Positions 7,927 to 15,921 of a stretch of DNA of 18,590 bases are shown in pieces. The stretch comes from an uncultured Bacteroidales bacterium (GTDB lineage: Bacteria > Bacteroidota > Bacteroidia > Bacteroidales > UBA932). Made by a program: the position numbers and the translations under genes. The stretch is from positions 1 through 18,590 of the forward strand of contig CAMEBJ010000006.1 of NCBI GenBank assembly GCA_945912085.1, in the 5' to 3' direction. Positions within the stretch are counted from its first letter, which is position 1. Each line of letters begins with the position of its first letter. The notes below the pieces were generated by a model. The model ran no database searches. It saw only the letters and a list, made by a program, of their open reading frames with translations, and was not told where the DNA came from.

Positions 7927-7952
7927 CTTTCCGCAAGACGAAACCTGAAATT

Positions 7953-8480
7953 ATGATTTACAGATACAGAATTTCCCTCCCCGGGATCAAGGGGTTTGCA
8001 AGACTTTATGAGGTAAAGTCCACCTCCAGTCTCTATTCTTTCGCAAAGCAGATGAGAGCGGATATGAATTTCCCACAGGACCAGATGATACTTTTCAAGG
8101 CTATGGATGCAGACGGGAATGTCGCCGCAAGATACGGGATGTTCGATCTCGGTGCCGGGACCATCGACTCGGTCACCCTCGGGGAAACCGTGAAGAAAGG
8201 CCAGACAAGTTTTGTCTTTTTCTATGACACCACCAATGCCAAAAGCGTCATCGTGACCTTTGAGGGGGAGACACCGGCCAGGGCCAATGTGGTGTACCCG
8301 GCGCTGGTCGAGATGAAAGGACCTGACCCTGAGGAATTTGAGAACGGTTACGTTGCCTTTGAAGACCTTCCTGAAGACAAGAAGAATCCCGAGAACGAGG
8401 ATTTCGACGAGGATGACGAGGACATCGATGAAGAAGACTCCGCAGACGAGGAGGAATTCGACGAGGACGAGGACGAATAA
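7953..8480 (+). CDS. pRiA4b ORF-3-like (IS1096 passenger TnpR-like) protein with acidic tail
   Basis: This 175-residue protein resembles the plasmid pRiA4b ORF-3 family in its N-terminal part: a short start strand YRYRISLPG, SLYSFAKQMRADMNF, DQMILFKAMD and later FVFFYDTTNA. From about residue 126 it becomes extremely acidic, ending in a tail made almost only of Asp and Glu. The family name comes from a plasmid and an insertion element, but in Bacteroidota such a gene is often found beside miaA as an ordinary chromosomal gene, and nothing here indicates a mobile element. The function is unknown. The acidic tail could mimic nucleic acid or bind a basic partner, which is inference. It is 15 bases upstream of miaA and probably co-transcribed. 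Confidence 0.75.
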   Translation: MIYRYRISLPGIKGFARLYEVKSTSSLYSFAKQMRADMNFPQDQMILFKAMDADGNVAARYGMFDLGAGTIDSVTLGETVKKGQTSFVFFYDTTNAKSVIVTFEGETPARANVVYPALVEMKGPDPEEFENGYVAFEDLPEDKKNPENEDFDEDDEDIDEEDSADEEEFDEDEDE

Positions 8481-8495
8481 GCCCGTCCCGCCGCT

Positions 8496-9446
8496 ATGTC
8501 CCGCAAACTTCTGATCATTCTCGGGCCTACTGCCGTAGGCAAGAGTGACTATGCCGTTGAACAGGCCCTGAAATACGGTTCCCCTGTGATTTCCTGCGAT
8601 TCAAGGCAGATTTACAGGGAGATGCGCATCGGTACTGCTGTTCCTTCAGCCGAGCAACTCCGCGCCGTGAGGCATTATTTCATCCAGACACATTCAGTCA
8701 AGGAAACATATACCGCCGGGAAATACGAGGTCGAGGCCCTCAGGTTGATTCGCGATCTGTTTGAGCAGGGACACGAGACCCTCGTAATGGCAGGAGGCTC
8801 GGGGTTCTACATCGATGCGCTCTGCAACGGGCTGGACGAGTTCCCGGATGCTGACCCCGGAATCAGGGCCTCACTGACCCTGAGGCTTCGCAACGAAGGA
8901 GTGGAAGGTCTTCAGGAGGAACTGAAGAGGCTGGACCCTCAGAGTTACGCCACAATCGACATTTCCAACGGGCAGAGGGTTGTGCGCGCCCTGGAGGTCT
9001 GCCTGATGACAGGCCGCCCGTTTTCATCCTTCAAGACGGCCCCGGCAAAGCAAAGGGATTTCGAGATTGAAAAAATCGGCCTGACACGCCCGAGGGATAT
9101 CCTTTACGAAAGGATTGACCGTAGGGTTGACGCGATGATTGAGGAGGGGCTTGTGGAAGAGGCCCGTTCTCTCCTTCCACTGCGTCATCTTCCTGCCCTC
9201 CAGACGGTAGGCTACAGGGAGTTGTTCAAATGGTTCGACTATCTGGAAGGCCGGGAGGACGAAGGCTTCAGCGAGGTCCCCGGGGGAATGTTCGTCACTC
9301 CTTCGGAATGGAAGGACGGGCCGGTAACCAGTCTGGAACGCGCTGCACAGCTTATCCGGCGCAACACCCGTCATTATGCCAAACGGCAGCTCTCCTGGTG
9401 GCGGCGCGACCACTCCATCCGCTGGATTGAGACTAAGACTGAATAG
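8496..9446 (+). CDS. miaA: tRNA dimethylallyltransferase
   Basis: A 316-residue enzyme that would add a dimethylallyl group to A37 of tRNAs reading codons that start with U. Motifs are the P-loop GPTAVGKS (10-17), SCDSRQIYREM (33-43), the AGGSGFYIDAL block (99-109), the dimethylallyl-transferase core NGQRVVRALEV (158-168), QTVGYRELF (236-244) and the C-terminal RNTRHYAKRQLSWWRRD (289-305). Compared with my recollection of related Bacteroides proteins, there is an extra Gly/Glu-rich stretch of about 25 residues (251-277) between the YRELF helix and the final conserved helix. It is second in a two-gene operon and ends in a strong terminator. Confidence 0.96.
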   Translation: MSRKLLIILGPTAVGKSDYAVEQALKYGSPVISCDSRQIYREMRIGTAVPSAEQLRAVRHYFIQTHSVKETYTAGKYEVEALRLIRDLFEQGHETLVMAGGSGFYIDALCNGLDEFPDADPGIRASLTLRLRNEGVEGLQEELKRLDPQSYATIDISNGQRVVRALEVCLMTGRPFSSFKTAPAKQRDFEIEKIGLTRPRDILYERIDRRVDAMIEEGLVEEARSLLPLRHLPALQTVGYRELFKWFDYLEGREDEGFSEVPGGMFVTPSEWKDGPVTSLERAAQLIRRNTRHYAKRQLSWWRRDHSIRWIETKTE

Positions 9447-9474
9447 AAAAGGCGAGTTGAACTCGCCTTTTTTT
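9447..9474. terminator. bidirectional intrinsic terminator between miaA and the DUF5689 gene
   Basis: An 11-base-pair stem AAAAGGCGAGT / ACTCGCCTTTT with a 3-base loop is followed by a T run to 9474 on the plus strand. On the minus strand the stem is followed by four U residues, so it can also end the convergent operon, whose last stop codon (9475-9473) lies at the edge of the hairpin. Confidence 0.9.
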
Positions 9475-10573
9475 AGTCTACTACTTCAACTCCGGTGATG
9501 TCCAGCAATATGAACTGAATGCTCCCCTGATAGAGAGTAAGTATGCCGGTGGCATCAATGGTCTTCCTGCCTTCAAGCACATCAGGGTCAATTTCGGTGT
9601 CACCAAACTTGGAATATCCACTGGTGCGAATCTGGATTTCAGTGGAACCCATCGTGAAATACTGGCTCACGGAGTATGCCGCTTTCTCAATTCCCGGGTA
9701 GGAAACCTCTCCGGTCTCAGGATTGACCACCCTCCTGTCCGCGACAGTACCATAGTTGTAGTCATTTGCATTTCCGATGTTCACTGAATCCCAGAGTCCT
9801 GAATGGAGGTATTCCTTCATCTTGGTCTCCGACATCGCCCAGGTTGTGATTCCCCAAGGCTGATCAGAAAGGAAAATCCTGTTCGATGACTCCTTGGTAC
9901 TCTTGTTCGAATCGAGGTAAAGCAGGGCGAAAGCCTGGTTTGCATATCTCAAACCCTTGAGAGTCACAAGAGTTCCGAGATATTTACAATTGGAGAGGGT
10001 ACCATTCTTTGAAGGGAGGTCTGCCTCGGTGATGACAGCCGGAGTGACAGGGTCGCCGTATTCTCCCCTGAAGATGTGTTCGTTGATGATGAACGAATTT
10101 TCGATATATGCGGTTTCATATTCGCCCGAAGGGTCACTGTACCCTATCTGAACCATTCCGTTACCGCCATAGTTACCGGACTTGTAACCATACATTCCCA
10201 GAGACAGGCCGTTGCAGTTGATATAGACGGTCTGACCGGGCAGATAGTCATTGTAGAGACCGTTCTTGCCGAGTTTGATTTCCATTCCGCCGGTACCGTC
10301 CTGAATGTAGAAACTCTTGTAGAAATTGCCCGGCTTGTCGGTTGTAGCAACCCTTCCGGCAATAATGATGTCCTTGTCGATTTCCCACGGCTTTCCCGTC
10401 TGGTACATCGCTGCAAGCTGAGCAATGGTGTGGGTAGCTTCCATCTCGACGGGAATCCAGGCTCCGGAAGGCTCCGGTTCCTTGTATTTCCCGGTGAACA
10501 CAGGTCCGAACTCTTCGCACGCGGTAAGCGTCATCGCGGCAAGGGCGATAAATATATATAATGACTTCTTCAT
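9473..10573 (-). CDS. DUF5689-type (OB-fold-like) lipoprotein
   Basis: A 366-residue surface or periplasmic lipoprotein. A signal peptide ends in the lipobox LTAC, with the lipidated cysteine at residue 19. The body has the DUF5689 pattern: an ATHTIAQLAAMY start, then IIIAGRVATTDKPGNFYKSFYIQDGTGG, which is the typical OB-fold-like beginning in which a vein of beta strands is followed by YIQDGTGG. It goes on to LPGQTVYINCNGL and a second beta-rich half. It is the last gene of the surface operon, 3 bases after the TonB-dependent receptor. Function is not established. OB-like folds and the two nuclease genes upstream suggest nucleic-acid or nucleotide binding at the cell surface, which is inference. 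Confidence 0.8.
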   Translation of the reverse strand: MKKSLYIFIALAAMTLTACEEFGPVFTGKYKEPEPSGAWIPVEMEATHTIAQLAAMYQTGKPWEIDKDIIIAGRVATTDKPGNFYKSFYIQDGTGGMEIKLGKNGLYNDYLPGQTVYINCNGLSLGMYGYKSGNYGGNGMVQIGYSDPSGEYETAYIENSFIINEHIFRGEYGDPVTPAVITEADLPSKNGTLSNCKYLGTLVTLKGLRYANQAFALLYLDSNKSTKESSNRIFLSDQPWGITTWAMSETKMKEYLHSGLWDSVNIGNANDYNYGTVADRRVVNPETGEVSYPGIEKAAYSVSQYFTMGSTEIQIRTSGYSKFGDTEIDPDVLEGRKTIDATGILTLYQGSIQFILLDITGVEVVD

Positions 10574-10576
10574 ATC

Positions 10577-13525
10577 TTAGAACCTGAAATAAATATTCAA
10601 CATATAGTTTATTCCGCTCATATAGAAATATTTAGGATCGAAGCGGTAGTATCTGTCAGCTCCTTTGCTGTCGATGAGGCGGGTCTGCTCATATCCTCCG
10701 GTCTTCACATTCCTGTTGTTCGTGATGTTCTTCAGCTCAAGGGAGAATCCGAAATTGTACTTCCTCTGGAAATACCAGGATTTGCCTGCACTGGCATTCA
10801 GAAGGAAGACAGGAGCGAACTTTTCCTGGGCGGCCATATACTCGACCTCAACAGGTGAAGCGACTCCGTCAGGGCCCGCAACTGCCATCTGAGTCCTGTA
10901 GAGAGGATTCATATCGAGGTAGGAATTGGCGTAGAACTGTCCGTTGATTTCGAAGAACCAGTAGGAATTGGTCCTGTAGTTGAGAGCCAGATGGGTTGCC
11001 AGCTGAGGAGTGCTCGGAACATAGTGCTTCTGCTGTTTCTCCACGACAGGATTTCCGTCCACGTCCACGTCGAACACCTTGGTGCCGTCCTCAAGGGTCA
11101 CCCTCTTGTAGATCGGATGGCTCTTCCAGTAAGGGACCTCCTGGTTGTCGAAGATGACCTCGGAACTGTTGTCAATGGTCTGGGTCATACGAGGGTTTGA
11201 GGTATATATGTACTCACCCCAGCTTACCACAGCCGACAGGGAGAGACCCTGGAGAGGGAGAGGGATTTTCGCCCCTACCTCGATTCCGGCGTGCCTCTGG
11301 TCGATTCCGGTCATAGCGAAATTGGTGAAGGAATTCTGGGAATCGTCGTAGAAACTCATCATATCGGTCTGGTCCATAATCTTTGTCCAGAATCCGGTCA
11401 CGCGGACGTTGTAGCCGTTGTTGCTGAACTGATAGGACAGGTCGGTGGATATGGTCTTCTGAGTGGTGAGATTCGGAGTGAGGGTGTTCCTCGTGCGCGG
11501 AGACACGAATGACTGGTTGAATGTCGGGGCATCATTGAAATATCCGGCATTCAGGGAGATTCTGTGCCCGCCCTTGAACACGTATGCAGCTCCGAGTTTC
11601 GCCCTGTAGGTGAAGAAGCGGGCCACATCGGACTTGCCCTTCGAAGTGATTACCTTCCCGTTGGAGTCGTAGGTGGTGAGGGTTTTGCCGTCAACCACGA
11701 TTTCGTTGCCGTTGTCGTCAAGTCCGGCGAAAAGACCTTTTCTGACAAGACCTTCACGCCAGAAACTGTCGTAGCCGGCATTCAGGGCGATGTTTCCGGT
11801 AAATCCTCCGACAGTGAACTGTCCGTTTGCCCAAAGTCCTGCACGGCGGATGTGTGCAAAATAGTCGTAGCCGTAGATTTCACCGACGCCGACCTTCTGA
11901 GCCTTGCGGCCGTTCTGGAGCCAGTAATCGAGGTCATTCTGGATGAGAGCCTCGGAAGCGGCAAAATCCCTTTCGGCAAAGGAATCTATGTCAAGGTAAT
12001 ATTGACCTCCAAGCAAGTCCTTGACAATCTTGTAGTTCTCGGTCCTGTTCCACTTGAAGTCAACTCCTCCCGTGAGGGTGAAAAGGCTTCCCGTGCGCCA
12101 CTTCACGTTGGCAGACAGGTTGATGTCGTTCTGGTCAACGCGTCTTTCCTCAAGGGCATATTTGGATCTTCCTCCTTCGCTGTTGTAGTTCACGTTGTAG
12201 AGACGGTCCCAGTCGAGATGCTGATATTTTGCATATTCGGAAGACCTGTTGGTCCACATTTCCTGCGCCCAGAGATACTTGCCCAGATTCTGGCGGTCAT
12301 AGTCAGAGTCCTCCATATAGAAATAGCTCGGAAGATTGCGGTAGTAATCCGGTCTCGGGTCTGCTGCATCATACCAGTCGAGGGCACTGTAGCCGTTGAA
12401 TCCAGTCCTGTAGAGGAAGGTTGCGGAAGCCTCCAGATCTTCGGTTGGAGTGGCAATGTACTTCATCACGAAAACAGGCTCAAATGTCCTGCGGACACGG
12501 GCATTGCGCACCTTGCCGTTCTGATAGCCCCAGTTGGAGTTGTACATATTGTCACCCATAAGGTCATATACCTCCTGCGTTGAAGCATTCTGCGCCCCTC
12601 TCTGCCCCGGAGCGGCGAAAGTGTAGGCCGTGATGCGGTGCACGTCGTCGATTTTCTTCTCCACTCCTGCATAGTAGGCGAAAGAACGGTAGTAAACTCC
12701 CTTGATCCAGTCGTTCCCGCCAAGACGGGCAGACACGTTGATTGCGTAGGAAAGTCCGTTGTCAAGTTCACCTGAAGCATAGTTGGCCATCAGACGGAGA
12801 CGGTAGAGGGCACTGTTGGTCAGGACACTGAACCTCCATCCCGGACGGACGGCGGCAGGATTGGCCAGGATGTTGGTCACTCCGTTGTAACCGCCGACAC
12901 CGCAGTCGGAAGACTCATTGCCGATGGTGGTTTCCTTGCTCCTGGTTGCCTCGTTCAGTCCGCTCCAGAGGGAATAAGGAGAATAGCCGGTCATCGCCTC
13001 GTTCATCTTTACTCCACTCAGATAGACATCCTGGGTTTCATTGTTGTAACCCCTGTTCTTGAAGCGGATGGCACTGAAGCCATATCCTGCCACATTGTTG
13101 TAGGGGTCATTCGAGCCGAAGAGAATGGCAGGATTGTCGGTATAGCCGGAATCGTCCATGTCAAACTCGATGAAACTTGAATCATCGACATCCTTCACGG
13201 TCTGCGTTGACACCATTGAGACGAAAATCAGGTCCTTCACAAAGCCGCCCTCAACGGTTACGTTGACATTCACATCATTAAATCCTTCAGCCTTGACCGT
13301 CATCTGGTAAATCCCGTTCTCAAGGCCTTCAAAAAGGAATTTTCCATCAGTGCCGGCATTTCCGGATGCAACCGTCTCCCCATTGAGGGACAAGGTCACG
13401 GCAGCACCCTGCACGGGCATCCTGCCGGAACGGTTCACGACGGTTCCCTTTACACCTCCGGTCTGTGCCAGAAGCGTGGCCGAACACAAAACAGTTGCAA
13501 AAGCAACAATCAGTTTTCTGAACAT
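10577..13525 (-). CDS. TonB-dependent outer-membrane receptor with CarboxypepD_reg-like N-terminus
   Basis: This 982-residue protein has a signal peptide (about 1-20, ending LLAQ) and a carboxypeptidase-regulatory-like domain at about 24-105 (GGVKGTVVNRSGRMPVQGAAV). A plug-like region follows at about 110-235 (AGYGFSAIRFKNRGYNNETQ, VYLSGVKMNEAMTGY, GVGGYNGVTNI), and the rest is a beta barrel ending in an aromatic terminal strand (YMLNIYFRF). It would import a substrate across the outer membrane using TonB energy. No SusD-like partner gene is present; its neighbours are instead an EEP nuclease and a DUF5689 lipoprotein. The gene starts 17 bases after the EEP stop. A 339-codon frame on the opposite strand inside it is a shadow. 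Confidence 0.93.
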   Translation of the reverse strand: MFRKLIVAFATVLCSATLLAQTGGVKGTVVNRSGRMPVQGAAVTLSLNGETVASGNAGTDGKFLFEGLENGIYQMTVKAEGFNDVNVNVTVEGGFVKDLIFVSMVSTQTVKDVDDSSFIEFDMDDSGYTDNPAILFGSNDPYNNVAGYGFSAIRFKNRGYNNETQDVYLSGVKMNEAMTGYSPYSLWSGLNEATRSKETTIGNESSDCGVGGYNGVTNILANPAAVRPGWRFSVLTNSALYRLRLMANYASGELDNGLSYAINVSARLGGNDWIKGVYYRSFAYYAGVEKKIDDVHRITAYTFAAPGQRGAQNASTQEVYDLMGDNMYNSNWGYQNGKVRNARVRRTFEPVFVMKYIATPTEDLEASATFLYRTGFNGYSALDWYDAADPRPDYYRNLPSYFYMEDSDYDRQNLGKYLWAQEMWTNRSSEYAKYQHLDWDRLYNVNYNSEGGRSKYALEERRVDQNDINLSANVKWRTGSLFTLTGGVDFKWNRTENYKIVKDLLGGQYYLDIDSFAERDFAASEALIQNDLDYWLQNGRKAQKVGVGEIYGYDYFAHIRRAGLWANGQFTVGGFTGNIALNAGYDSFWREGLVRKGLFAGLDDNGNEIVVDGKTLTTYDSNGKVITSKGKSDVARFFTYRAKLGAAYVFKGGHRISLNAGYFNDAPTFNQSFVSPRTRNTLTPNLTTQKTISTDLSYQFSNNGYNVRVTGFWTKIMDQTDMMSFYDDSQNSFTNFAMTGIDQRHAGIEVGAKIPLPLQGLSLSAVVSWGEYIYTSNPRMTQTIDNSSEVIFDNQEVPYWKSHPIYKRVTLEDGTKVFDVDVDGNPVVEKQQKHYVPSTPQLATHLALNYRTNSYWFFEINGQFYANSYLDMNPLYRTQMAVAGPDGVASPVEVEYMAAQEKFAPVFLLNASAGKSWYFQRKYNFGFSLELKNITNNRNVKTGGYEQTRLIDSKGADRYYRFDPKYFYMSGINYMLNIYFRF

Positions 13526-13542
13526 ATCAATCTAATGTTAGT

Positions 13543-14631
13543 TTATTTGCTTACTACTATATAGGTAGGGAAATGGTCGCTGTAGCCTCCGATGAAGGAA
13601 CCGTTTGAGAAGGTCCTGAAAGGATAGCCCTTGTACTGCCCCTTCTGCGTAACCATGAAAGGACGGCGGAACACCACCCCGTAATGCCCCTTCTTGTCTG
13701 CCGTGCGGATTTTAAGGCCACCTTCAGGAGCGTTGAGAAGGGTCTCGTTGATGAGGATCAGGTCATAGATGCTCCACTCTCCCTGGTAGGCAAGCGAGCC
13801 GAAGCCCTGCTTGTACATAGACAGGAACGGTGAATAGAAATCAGTCTTGCCGACTTCTTGAGGATTTTCCTTGCCGTGGTGGTAAACAGCCATACTGTCG
13901 TCCGTCGGGTTGTCGTTCATATCTCCCATAACGGCGATTTTGATTCCGGGATATTTCTCCATCATCCCGAGGGCGTGGTTGTAGATGATTTCTCCCCCTC
14001 GGCTGCGAAGGTCACCGCCCTTGCCTCCGATTCGGGACGGAAGATGGGCTACATAGAATGCAAAATGCTCTCCGTCAATCGTTCCGTGAACCATCAGGAT
14101 GTCACGGGTGCGGAATTTTTTCTGCTGATCCCTGTTCATCGAGAACTCGATTGCACTGCCTTCGAAGGTGAAAGGAATCGACTCGCTGTCGATGTAGGTG
14201 AACTGCTCGGGCTTGTAGAGCAGGGCCACATCGACTCCACGGCGGTCAGGACCGTCATAGTGGACAATCTGGTAGTTCGCCTCCGAAATCTCCGGCTGGC
14301 TCACAAGGTCCTCCAGCACAAGACGGTTCTCGATTTCGCTCACTCCGAGAATGGTGTGGAAACGTCCGTTGGCATCGGCCATTGTCCGGATGACGGAAGC
14401 CATGTTGTGGAGCTTTTTGGCATACTTTGCCTCTGTCCACTTGTTCTTTCCCTCAGGGAGGAACTCTTCGTCGTTCTTCGCCGGGTCATTGTAGGTGTCA
14501 AAAAGGTTCTCGAGGTTGTAGAAACCTATGACATAGTTCCTTTTTCCTCCGTCTGCGGACGGCTGGGCTGACAGACCGGAGGCTGCCAGAAGAAGAATAA
14601 GGATGGATGAATATAGTTTAAGTTGTTTCAT
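13543..14631 (-). CDS. secreted endonuclease/exonuclease/phosphatase (EEP) family protein
   Basis: A 362-residue protein with a signal peptide (MKQLKLYSSILILLLAASGL, then SAQ) and a complete EEP fold. Catalytic and metal-site motifs are FYNLENLFD (N39, E41), the metal-binding glutamate in LGVSEIEN (E99), GPDRRGVDVALLY (128-138), AHLPSR (H197), GDMNDNP (D237, N239) and GYSDHFP (D352, H353). The family cuts phosphodiester or phosphoester bonds in DNA, RNA, nucleotides or lipids. With the upstream non-specific nuclease, a DNA or RNA substrate outside the cytoplasm is most likely. The start at 14631 is chosen because it begins a standard signal peptide; an in-frame ATG at 14655 would overlap the previous gene and prepend an acidic stretch. 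Confidence 0.9.
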   Translation of the reverse strand: MKQLKLYSSILILLLAASGLSAQPSADGGKRNYVIGFYNLENLFDTYNDPAKNDEEFLPEGKNKWTEAKYAKKLHNMASVIRTMADANGRFHTILGVSEIENRLVLEDLVSQPEISEANYQIVHYDGPDRRGVDVALLYKPEQFTYIDSESIPFTFEGSAIEFSMNRDQQKKFRTRDILMVHGTIDGEHFAFYVAHLPSRIGGKGGDLRSRGGEIIYNHALGMMEKYPGIKIAVMGDMNDNPTDDSMAVYHHGKENPQEVGKTDFYSPFLSMYKQGFGSLAYQGEWSIYDLILINETLLNAPEGGLKIRTADKKGHYGVVFRRPFMVTQKGQYKGYPFRTFSNGSFIGGYSDHFPTYIVVSK

Positions 14632-14645
14632 GTCAGGAATATTGA

Positions 14646-15827
14646 TTATTTCCACAGATTATCGCTCGAGCTGAAGTAAGACTCGACCTGAGCAGCACGG
14701 TCAGCACCGATTTTTGAAGGAAGGTTCACGAAGAAATCCTCCCCGACCTTGGCCTCAAGTTCATCTATTGACATTGCCTTGCTCTGCCAGGAGCCGGAAT
14801 AGGCCTCGTGAGGATAGTAGAAGGCGATGCCGGTGTAGCCTCCTGTCGAGGCGGTTATGCTGATTGTTCCGTTTTTCTTGTAACCCAGAAGTGCCTTGAA
14901 ATACGCGGTCGGCACCTTCACGGCCTTGCCCTCATTGTCGTAGGCCACCTTTGTGCTGCCTTTGACAGTGCATCCGGTGCAGACATAGAGGGTGTCAAGT
15001 TGTCGTGCCCAGTCACGCAGTTTGCCTTCAAGATTAGCCCAGCCTTTCTGGTTCAGAGAGCCAAGCTGAGGGGTCATATTGGTTCCGTAGAAGGTGGTTT
15101 TGTTGGCATCCAGGCGCAACATATCGGCGGAAGGGAGCTGGTGTCCCCTGTCATAACCTCCCCTGAACGCCTTGTACAGAACAGGTTGGAGGTCTTTCGG
15201 AATCTTCGGGTCAAGTCCCCAGGCATCGGTGCGGGACCCGGTCCCGATTGTCCACGCATTGAGGGGATAGGCGACCCAGTGCGCCACAAGGGCGTCGGTG
15301 TCCCAAAGATAGGACCAGCTTCGGATTGTCTTTGATCCTATGGTCTGATCGTGAGTCAGAAAATACAGATTCTTGTTCTTGATTGCAGGCAGTTCCATCC
15401 ATCCCGGAACAGGCTCGCTGACTATTTCAGTCACCGTTTCGGTGTTGCCGGAACCGCTTGAAGAATATGGCTGCTGCGTTACCGGGCAGACCGCACGTTT
15501 GATTCCGTTGTCAAGAACGATGTTGAGTTCCCTCACCTCGCTTGACAGATTCTCCCCATACGAAAGGAATATGTCACTTCTGTTGCCGTTCCCGCCCTGT
15601 TCGTCAAGTTCGGCCCAAGGCTCCGGATCTTCACCGAAAAACTCAAGATCTATGGTCCACTCCCCAGCCGCACAGACTTTTACCGGCTGAACACCCTTGC
15701 CGCCGCTCAAGTCCGAAATCTTTATGGATACGGAAACATCATCAGAAGCCTCCGTCCCGGTCTTCTCGCACGAAAACGCCAAAAGGAAAGGCAGAAAGAG
15801 AACCGAAAGCAACGGTTTTATTTTCAT
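14646..15827 (-). CDS. DNA/RNA non-specific endonuclease lipoprotein with BACON-like domain
   Basis: A 393-residue lipoprotein. The lipobox LAFSC puts the lipidated cysteine at residue 20. Residues about 28-120 look like a BACON-type beta domain (AAGEWTIDLEF, later RAVCPVTQQP), and 150-393 are a NUC1-type nuclease. The nuclease signature is YDRGHQLPSADM (225-236; general-base H229), with TNMTPQLGSLNQKGWANLE (249-267) supplying the metal-site asparagine (N259). It would cut double- and single-stranded DNA and RNA outside the cell or in the periplasm. The start at 15827 is the best N-terminus for a signal peptide; ATGs at 15839 and 15869 are in frame, and the latter lies in the upstream hairpin region. 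Its stop is 14 bases before the EEP gene. Confidence 0.9.
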   Translation of the reverse strand: MKIKPLLSVLFLPFLLAFSCEKTGTEASDDVSVSIKISDLSGGKGVQPVKVCAAGEWTIDLEFFGEDPEPWAELDEQGGNGNRSDIFLSYGENLSSEVRELNIVLDNGIKRAVCPVTQQPYSSSGSGNTETVTEIVSEPVPGWMELPAIKNKNLYFLTHDQTIGSKTIRSWSYLWDTDALVAHWVAYPLNAWTIGTGSRTDAWGLDPKIPKDLQPVLYKAFRGGYDRGHQLPSADMLRLDANKTTFYGTNMTPQLGSLNQKGWANLEGKLRDWARQLDTLYVCTGCTVKGSTKVAYDNEGKAVKVPTAYFKALLGYKKNGTISITASTGGYTGIAFYYPHEAYSGSWQSKAMSIDELEAKVGEDFFVNLPSKIGADRAAQVESYFSSSDNLWK

Positions 15828-15852
15828 CTTGGAATACATATTCGATTGCAGA

Positions 15853-15866
15853 TGTCTTTTCAGACA
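15853..15866 (-). other. short GAAA-loop hairpin before the nuclease gene
   Basis: On the minus strand TGTCT-GAAA-AGACA forms a perfect 5-base-pair hairpin. It lies between the terminator-like stem at 15870-15900 and the nuclease start, and could shape mRNA processing or stability at this junction. Confidence 0.35.
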
Positions 15867-15869
15867 CAA

Positions 15870-15900
15870 ACGGGCTGCCCATCGGAGGCGGACAGCCCGT
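15870..15900 (-). terminator. terminator-like stem between the large lipoprotein and the nuclease gene
   Basis: On the minus strand ACGGGCTG pairs with CAGCCCGT around a GC-rich loop. It starts 22 bases after the stop of the 720-residue lipoprotein and is followed by TTGTGTCT, not a clean U run. It is probably a weak, read-through terminator or attenuator, since no promoter for the nuclease is visible downstream. Confidence 0.5.
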
Positions 15901-15921
15901 TAGATTTTCGGATATCAATAA

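Noticed and set aside
7862..7936. 25-codon N-terminal extension of YigZ
   Set aside because: It would translate the promoter region, including the -7 box, and matches nothing in the family.
8395..8478. GAC/GAG-rich near-repeats at the end of the pRiA4b-like gene
   Set aside because: They are explained by coding for the Asp/Glu-rich tail and do not form a regular DNA repeat or CRISPR array.
7953..8480. Insertion sequence suggested by the IS1096 passenger family name
   Set aside because: There is no transposase, terminal inverted repeat or target duplication; the gene is operonic with miaA.
11564..12583. 339-codon plus-strand frame inside the TonB-dependent receptor gene
   Set aside because: It is a shadow of a GC-balanced coding strand; the minus frame gives a full-length, recognisable receptor.
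13858..14571. 237-codon plus-strand frame opposite the EEP nuclease
   Set aside because: It lies fully antisense to a gene with all EEP catalytic motifs and has no recognisable features.
15828..15869. 14-codon extension MCLKRHLQSNMYSK of the nuclease lipoprotein
   Set aside because: It starts in the hairpin region and would place the lipobox cysteine unusually far from the N-terminus; the start at 15827 gives a normal lipoprotein signal.
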